Source of the DNA: Deltaproteobacteria bacterium
GTDB taxonomy: Bacteria; Myxococcota_A; UBA796; UBA9615
NCBI GenBank assembly: GCA_029261955.1
Contig: JAJDAI010000372.1
Coordinates: forward strand, 1 to 11,049
DNA: 11,049 nucleotides
Direction: 5' to 3'
Shown: one piece after another, positions 7,014 through 11,049 of the stretch
Layout: the number at the start of each line of letters is the position of its first letter
Numbering within the stretch: position 1 is the first letter of the stretch
Program-made: the position numbers and the translations under genes
Notes under the pieces: generated by a model
The model's input: only the letters and a program-made list of their open reading frames with translations
The model's database searches: none
Told to the model about the DNA's origin: nothing

Positions 7014-7302
7014 GCTCCCTGAGCGGCCGTCACGTTGACTCCTGGTGGGGCTCTCGCATGGCGAGCGCTGCTGCGGTTCGGCGCGCCGATCGAGATCCAT
7101 GGCCCCGCGTCGCGAAACGTTCAATCTGCCAACTCCGCATGGCGGAGCTGCCTCTCCGGCAACAGCGATGGGTTGAGACGCGCAGCCGCAGAGTTGGCGT
7201 CTCCTGGTGGGCAGAGCTGGAGCCAAGCTACGACCCAGGACATACAGCACTCCCGCGAATGCGGCTGCATCACGTGCGGCTGGTCCGCTCCTGAGCGGCG
7301 TC
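7014..7302. repeat. Segment bounded by an imperfect direct repeat
   Basis: GCTCCCTGAGCGGCCGTC (7014-7031) recurs as GCTCCTGAGCGGCGTC (7287-7302), identical apart from two single-base gaps. The 289-base segment between them holds the hairpins described for this region. It could be a small non-autonomous element or chance similarity in GC-rich DNA. Confidence 0.3.
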
Positions 7303-7559
7303 CCTGAGGACAGGTCGCACAACCCCGATCCCGTCAACTCCGGTCGAGCACCGACGCTCCCCTCCTGGCTCCGACAGCTCATGAACACGGCCATCTCGGC
7401 GTCAGCCGATCACACGGCCGATGGGCGGGCGAGCACATGGGCGGCGTTCGAACGCTCGAAGACCCGATGAAGGAGAGAGAATCGAAGAGAAGCCTTGCCG
7501 AATCAAGGTGCAGAACTCGCGCGACACAACCCCGAGCCGACCTGCACTCCGTGACTTTC

Positions 7560-7587
7560 TTGCTGTCGTGCCAGCGCGGGCTACGCT
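7560..7587 (+). promoter_or_regulatory. Possible promoter for the Asp-rich lipoprotein gene
   Basis: TTGCTG (7560-7565) and TACGCT (7582-7587) with a 16-base spacer resemble the tadA promoter in layout. Transcription would start near 7594, giving a leader of about 69 bases. GAGG at 7652-7655, seven bases before the ATG at 7663, serves as ribosome binding site. The boxes are weak matches. Confidence 0.35.
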
Positions 7588-7662
7588 CCCTCCTGCCACA
7601 TCCACGCAGGCTGCGGACCGCGGCCATCGCACCCCACCCGGGGCGGCTGAAGAGGTTCCTGA

Positions 7663-8931
7663 ATGCCCAGCTTGTTCTTGCTCCGAGCGGCCTCGCTCCT
7701 CGCAGTCCTCGGCCTGCTCCTCACCGGCTGCCCCGCTCCCTCCGATGACGACGACGTCACGGCGGACGACGACGACGCGACCCCGGACGACGACGACACA
7801 AGCCCGGACGACGACGACTCCGCGGACGATGACGACGACGCCATCCCGGAGATCGACGTGGACGGCGACGGCTCCCCCGCCGACCTCGACTGCGACGACA
7901 ACGACCCCGCCCTGTTCCCCGGCAACGTCGAGCTGTGCGACGGTCAGGACAACGACTGCGACCCGGCCACGTCCGCCGGCGCGGGCGAGACCGACGGCGA
8001 CGGCGACGGTGCGCTCGCCTGCGCCGATTGCGACGAGGCCTACCCGGCCCAGGCCGCCGCCTGCGAGCAGCTGTCCTGGAGCGCGTCCATCGGCGGCATG
8101 GGCTGCCTGGACCTGCGCGGCTTGCAGGCCGACCTGCTCGCCATGTCGACGCCGGTGCTGCCGACCGAGCCCTGCCCCGACGTCGGGGAGGACCTCGTGG
8201 AGCAGCTGATCGACGATGAGTGCGGCGGCCTCGAGACCTGGTTGACCACCGACGTCACGGGTGGCTGCAGCGACGACGGGGGCGTTGCCTTCGTTGGAGC
8301 GCTGCTGGACGAGACCGGCCGCGACGAGGCCGGCTGCGGCGGCGACACCCCTTGCGAGGGCAACTGGGGCTACGACTTCCGCGACAGCTCGCTGCTGGCG
8401 ACCGCCTTCGGGCGCAGCACGGACGGACCCATCGTCATCGACCTCGCTTCGATGGACGGCACCCTGTCCTGCAACCACCACGAGTCCGAGAGCCAGGACT
8501 GCGAGTACAAGGACGACGAGTGCGTCTGCGAGTGGCGGGACACCCTCAACTCGAGCTTCGCCAGCGACCTTTCAGTGGACCTCGCGAGCGGCAGCGCGGG
8601 GCGCCTGGACGCCGGGCTCTGGACCCTGAACCTCAACGGCTCCCACACGATCACCAGCTGGGAGGAGCCCGCGCGGGACATCAGCGGCACGGCCACCCGC
8701 CAGACGCCCGGCGAGCACCGCGTCCTCACCATCGACCTGAACTGGGAGGGACCCTGCCGGGCCGAACCCAACCTGGGGAGTGTGGCCGTCGACGTGTTCG
8801 ACGCCCCCGACGGCACCCCGCTGAGCACGCTGCTGCTGAGCTTCGACGGTGCGACCGCTTGCGACGGCTGCGGCCAGCTGAGCGTCGACGGGGCCCCGGC
8901 GGGCCAGCTGTGCGGCGGTTGGGACTTCTGA
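7663..8931 (+). CDS. Asp-rich lipoprotein with MopE-type metal-binding motif
   Basis: A 422-residue lipoprotein. The N-terminus has Arg8, a hydrophobic core and the lipobox 'LLTGC', so Cys23 should be lipidated after signal peptidase II cleavage; Pro at +2 is compatible with outer-membrane sorting. Residues 28-59 form a spacer of five aspartate clusters separated by two or three small residues (V/T/A/S/P). Residues 65 to about 100 match the putative metal-binding motif of MopE-like proteins: 'DVDGDGSPADLDCDDNDP', 'PGNVELCDGQDNDCD'. The remaining 300 residues are Cys-rich (for example 'CEYKDDECVCEW') with beta-like stretches and belong to no family I know. Such proteins are common surface lipoproteins in Myxococcota and relatives, with calcium or copper binding suggested by the motif. 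It appears to be a single-gene unit. Export and lipidation are firm; ligand and role are not. Confidence 0.85.
   Translation: MPSLFLLRAASLLAVLGLLLTGCPAPSDDDDVTADDDDATPDDDDTSPDDDDSADDDDDAIPEIDVDGDGSPADLDCDDNDPALFPGNVELCDGQDNDCDPATSAGAGETDGDGDGALACADCDEAYPAQAAACEQLSWSASIGGMGCLDLRGLQADLLAMSTPVLPTEPCPDVGEDLVEQLIDDECGGLETWLTTDVTGGCSDDGGVAFVGALLDETGRDEAGCGGDTPCEGNWGYDFRDSSLLATAFGRSTDGPIVIDLASMDGTLSCNHHESESQDCEYKDDECVCEWRDTLNSSFASDLSVDLASGSAGRLDAGLWTLNLNGSHTITSWEEPARDISGTATRQTPGEHRVLTIDLNWEGPCRAEPNLGSVAVDVFDAPDGTPLSTLLLSFDGATACDGCGQLSVDGAPAGQLCGGWDF
7744..7839 (+). repeat. In-frame Asp-cluster repeat in the lipoprotein gene
   Basis: About 21-base units encode four Asp plus three small residues (DDDDVTA, DDDDATP, DDDDTSP), then a six-residue unit (DDDDSA) and a final DDDDD. 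Nearly all Asp codons are GAC, so the DNA is a near-tandem GAC repeat open to length change by slippage or recombination. Confidence 0.75.
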
Positions 8932-8934
8932 GGG

Positions 8935-9250
8935 ACTCCGCTGAAGCCCCGCTCAGCGATCCAGGACCTGAACCCCGGCAGCACCGACGCAGGCAGGGTC
9001 GCGGGCTGCGCGGTGCCCTCGAAGGGGACGCGCGCCTCCCCCTTCAGGGCCTGGGCGGACTCCTCGAGCCAGTGGGCGTCGAAGAGAACGGTCTCGTGGG
9101 TGAAGACGGGGCGGTCGACGGCGAAGGTGTCGACGAGTCGGCGCATCTCCTCGACGACGGCCTTGGGGTCGCGGCGCCGGTAGGGCCGACCGAAGACCGA
9201 GCGGCTGCAGAAGCCGCAGGGCACCGGGCAGCCTCGGGCCGAGCTCAGGG
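8935..9250 (-). pseudogene. Fragment of a radical SAM protein (B12-binding type)
   Basis: On the minus strand about 105 codons read as the core of a BchE/MiaB-like radical SAM enzyme: 'SSARGCPVPCGFCSRS' holds the CxxxCxxC iron-sulfur cluster motif (codons for the three Cys at 9228-9230, 9216-9218 and 9207-9209), followed by 'VFGRPYRRRDPKAVVEEM', 'FTHETVLFDAHW' and 'LPASVLPGFRSW'. Third positions are almost all G or C throughout, as in real genes here. The fragment stops against the lipoprotein end and has no cobalamin-binding domain upstream nor the rest of the barrel downstream. A frame open from 9362 to 8370 exists, but its ends run antisense to the lipoprotein and through unrelated sequence. 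Intact relatives bind a 4Fe-4S cluster and cleave S-adenosylmethionine; this piece cannot be functional. Confidence 0.65.
8939..8958 (+). terminator. Hairpin after the lipoprotein gene (weak terminator candidate)
   Basis: CGCTGA (8939-8944) pairs with TCAGCG (8953-8958) across an eight-base loop, starting eight bases after the lipoprotein stop codon. No T-run follows, so intrinsic termination is doubtful. Confidence 0.25.
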
Positions 9251-9420
9251 GCAGTCCCCCGGCCTCAGCCCCGCGTCGGGGCGGCCGGCCACCTCGAGCC
9301 CATGGCGAGGGACCGAGGATGCCTTTGGCATGCTCGAGCATCTGCGGGCGTAGCTGGCCCACAGCAAGGGACGGCCGCCAACCGGGCCGGGGTCATGGCT
9401 TGCGCCCCCGCCAAGGTCAC
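9251..9420. other. Junction with tandem palindromes between two gene remnants
   Basis: No gene is seen. The sequence holds GCCCCG-cgt-CGGGGC (9268-9282), ATGCC-ttt-GGCAT (9319-9331) and, sharing one base with the last, the palindrome TGCTCGAGCA (9331-9340). These may mark the joint left by the rearrangement that cut the neighbouring genes. Confidence 0.35.
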
Positions 9421-9573
9421 AGCGAGCTGGCGCGGCTGACCGAAGCCATCGAGGAGCTGGCCTGCGACCTGTGGGCCCTTGCCCACCCGGGCCTGAGTCG
9501 AACCGCCCGCGACCGGGCGTCCCTGCGGCACGCGGTGGCGTACTTCGACCTGCGGCAGGGGATCCACGCCGAA
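9421..9573 (+). pseudogene. Unidentified coding-like fragment
   Basis: In the frame that includes 9424, about 50 codons read as a well-formed helical protein ('ELARLTEAIEELACDLWALA', 'RASLRHAVAYFDLRQGIHAE') with nearly all third positions G or C. Upstream of about 9420 the codon pattern decays, and downstream the frame runs antisense into nhaA until 9711, so no natural start or stop exists. I do not recognise the family. It is most likely the remnant of a gene cut by the arrival or rearrangement of the nhaA segment. Confidence 0.4.
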
Positions 9574-10875
9574 TCAGCGGTCGACGACGGTCCCGTTCTG
9601 TCGGGCAGCGAGCACCAACAGAACGCTCCCGATCACCCCGGCCAGCGCGCTGGCGGCCAGCAGCCCACCCTTCGCAGCCAGCGCCAGCGCGGGATCGTCG
9701 ACGGCGAGTGACGTGACGAACAGCGACATCGTGAACCCGATGCCAGCCAACCAGCCGGCCGCGTGAAGCTGGCGCCACGAGAAGCCCTCCGGCGGCGCGG
9801 CCAGGCCGGCCCGAACCGCGATCCAGGAGAACAGGGTGACGCCGAGGGGCTTCCCGAGCAGCAGCCCGAAGAACACCCCCGCAGAGACTGGGGTGATCAA
9901 GGAACCCTCGGCGCCTCCGCCGAGCACGACCCCAGCGTTCGCGAACGCGAACACGGGCATCACGCCGAACAGCACCCACGGCTGCAGCGCGTGCTCCCAA
10001 CGGAGCAGCATCGGCTCCGTGCGGTTGCAGAGTTCGCGCATGGAGTGGACCCGCGTGGCGGGGGCGAACTCGTCGGGATCCTCGTGCTCCGCGAGCCCGA
10101 AGGCTCGGCGACCAAACAGCTCGAACGACTCGGGGGAGACCAGCCCTCGGGCCGGGATTGTCATGGCCAGGAGCACGCCGGCCACCGTGGCGTGAACGCC
10201 CGACTTCAGGACGAAGAGCCAGAGCAGCGCACCCAGGAGCGCGTAGGGGAGCGGGTGAAGGACCTTGCCCCGGCTCAGGCCGATCAGGCCGGCGAGGGCG
10301 GCAGCAGCGGCGAGAAGTGGCCCGGTCGCGAGCTCGCCCGAGTAGAAGAGCGCGATGATCAGGACCGCTCCGAGGTCGTCGATGACCGCGAGCGCGGTCA
10401 GGAACACCTTCAGCTCGATCGGTACGCGTCGGCCGAGCAGCGCCAGGATTCCCAGGGCGAAGGCGATGTCGGTGGCGGCGGGGATGGCCCAGCCCCGCGC
10501 GCCCTCTGTGCCCGCCGTCAGGACCAGGTAGATCAGCGCCGGCCCGACCATGCCGCCCAGCGCCGCGAAGGCGGGCAGGGCCGCGCGCCGCGGGCTGGAC
10601 AAGGTGCCGTCGAGGAGCTCGCGCTTGATCTCCAATCCGACGAGCAGGAAGAACAACGCCATCAGGCCGTCGTTGATCCACAGCAGCAGGGGCTTGGAGA
10701 GGACCCAGCGGCCGAGGCCGACCGAGAACGGCGTCCCCAGGATCGACTCGTAGACGCTGCCGAACGACGAGTTCGCCCACGCGATCGCGACCGCGGTCGC
10801 GATCAGCAGCAGCAGCCCGCCGATCCCACCGGGCCCCAGCTGGCGAAGGGTGTCGACAAGCCCTCTGCGCGTCAT
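9574..10875 (-). CDS. nhaA: Na+/H+ antiporter NhaA
   Basis: A polytopic inner-membrane protein of 433 residues from the ATG at 10873-10875. The functional NhaA signatures are intact: 'INDGLMALFFLLVGLEIKRE', 'PAATDIAFALG' (Asp136, E. coli Asp133), 'ALAVIDDLGAVLIIALFYS' (Asp166/Asp167, the sodium-binding pair Asp163/Asp164 in E. coli) and 'LLLGKPLGVTLFSW' (Lys in the Lys300 position). The family exports one Na+ or Li+ for two protons, controlling sodium and internal pH. A loop around residues 260-315 rich in charged residues lengthens it over E. coli NhaA (388 residues). An in-frame ATG at 10999-11001 would add 42 residues, but these look non-membrane and unlike the family; neither start has a strong ribosome site. 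No promoter or NhaR-like regulator is visible in the remaining bases to 11049. Confidence 0.95.
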   Translation of the reverse strand: MTRRGLVDTLRQLGPGGIGGLLLLIATAVAIAWANSSFGSVYESILGTPFSVGLGRWVLSKPLLLWINDGLMALFFLLVGLEIKRELLDGTLSSPRRAALPAFAALGGMVGPALIYLVLTAGTEGARGWAIPAATDIAFALGILALLGRRVPIELKVFLTALAVIDDLGAVLIIALFYSGELATGPLLAAAAALAGLIGLSRGKVLHPLPYALLGALLWLFVLKSGVHATVAGVLLAMTIPARGLVSPESFELFGRRAFGLAEHEDPDEFAPATRVHSMRELCNRTEPMLLRWEHALQPWVLFGVMPVFAFANAGVVLGGGAEGSLITPVSAGVFFGLLLGKPLGVTLFSWIAVRAGLAAPPEGFSWRQLHAAGWLAGIGFTMSLFVTSLAVDDPALALAAKGGLLAASALAGVIGSVLLVLAARQNGTVVDR

Positions 10876-11049
10876 CCCGGTGGGCTCGAGGCCAGCGACT
10901 CTCCACTCCCGAGGCAGACCGGGCACGGATGCATCGAGTAGGGGCTCCTGTTCGCAGCGCCGTACACCGAGTAGCGCCGATGGCGGCCTCGGCCCCCGCA
11001 TCGAGCGCAGCGGGCCAGCCCGGACCGGGGTGAGTCCCCGCTCTGCGGC

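Larger units (their letters stand above)
7008..7662. other. 655-base stretch without a convincing gene
   Basis: Short open frames on both strands show irregular third-position use and no known motif. Visible structure includes hairpins CTCCGC/GCGGAG (7133-7147, three-base loop), GAGACGC/GCGTCTC (7175-7203) and CCGCTC/GAGCGG (7285-7298), an exact 11-base direct repeat CTCCTGGTGGG (7039-7049 and 7201-7211), and an imperfect longer repeat near 7014 and 7287. It may hold a small RNA, a degraded mobile element or only long leader sequence. The last 100 bases carry the lipoprotein promoter. Confidence 0.45.

Noticed and set aside
7035..7307. 90-codon + strand frame in the gap after the tail-anchored gene
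   Set aside because: TTG start, mixed third positions and no motif; hairpins and repeats in the same stretch argue for non-coding DNA.
5391..7394. Long minus-strand open frame across the PilX-like and tail-anchored genes
   Set aside because: No recognisable domains, and it lies over two + strand genes with good ribosome binding sites.
7744..7839. Short-spacer CRISPR-like array
   Set aside because: The repeats are in-frame Asp codons with no unique spacers and no cas genes.
8370..9362. Single 330-codon minus-strand gene containing the radical SAM motif
   Set aside because: Only about 105 codons look like the family; the rest is antisense to the lipoprotein or of unrelated composition.
9245..10906. 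Long minus-strand frame overlapping nhaA in another phase
   Set aside because: The NhaA frame carries all family signatures; this one is Arg/Gly-rich shadow sequence.

Overview
The window is GC-rich, roughly 70% by eye. Its coding style points to a myxobacterium-like bacterium (Myxococcota or a former deltaproteobacterial lineage). The clues are an AgmX/PglI-like C-terminal domain, a lipoprotein with clustered aspartates followed by a MopE-type metal-binding motif, and a PilY1/PilX-like type IV pilus pair. The assignment is inferred from protein style only; no ribosomal marker is present.

Left part (1-2505, + strand). The 3' part of a WD40 protein with an AgmX/PglI-like tail overlaps a small membrane-anchored protein of unknown function. 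A consensus -35 box overlaps that gene's stop codon and belongs to a promoter for tadA, the wobble adenosine deaminase. The end of tadA overlaps a tRNA-Ser(GGA) gene, which is followed by a strong intrinsic terminator.

After the tRNA (2506-2992) lies a scar region with the start of an IS3-family OrfA that has lost its start codon and is cut off after about 20 codons. It ends in an AT-rich patch of nested inverted repeats. This patch probably controls the next operon: a secreted PilY1-like protein (2993-5245), a PilX-like minor pilin (5262-5810) and, about 100 bases on, an unrecognised protein with a single C-terminal membrane segment (5913-7007). The first two very likely act together at the type IV pilus tip. 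The role of the third is unknown.

Right part. A 655-base stretch without a convincing gene (7008-7662) holds several hairpins and an imperfect direct repeat. It ends in a plausible promoter for an Asp-rich, MopE-motif surface lipoprotein (7663-8931). Next comes a gene graveyard (8935-9573) with a fragment of a radical SAM protein on the minus strand and an unidentified coding-like fragment on the plus strand. The window closes with an intact nhaA Na+/H+ antiporter gene on the minus strand.

I do not see a clear new defence or mobile system. The parts most worth following are the PilY1/PilX/membrane-anchored cluster, the AT-rich operator-like patch before it, and the tRNA-adjacent and radical SAM scars.
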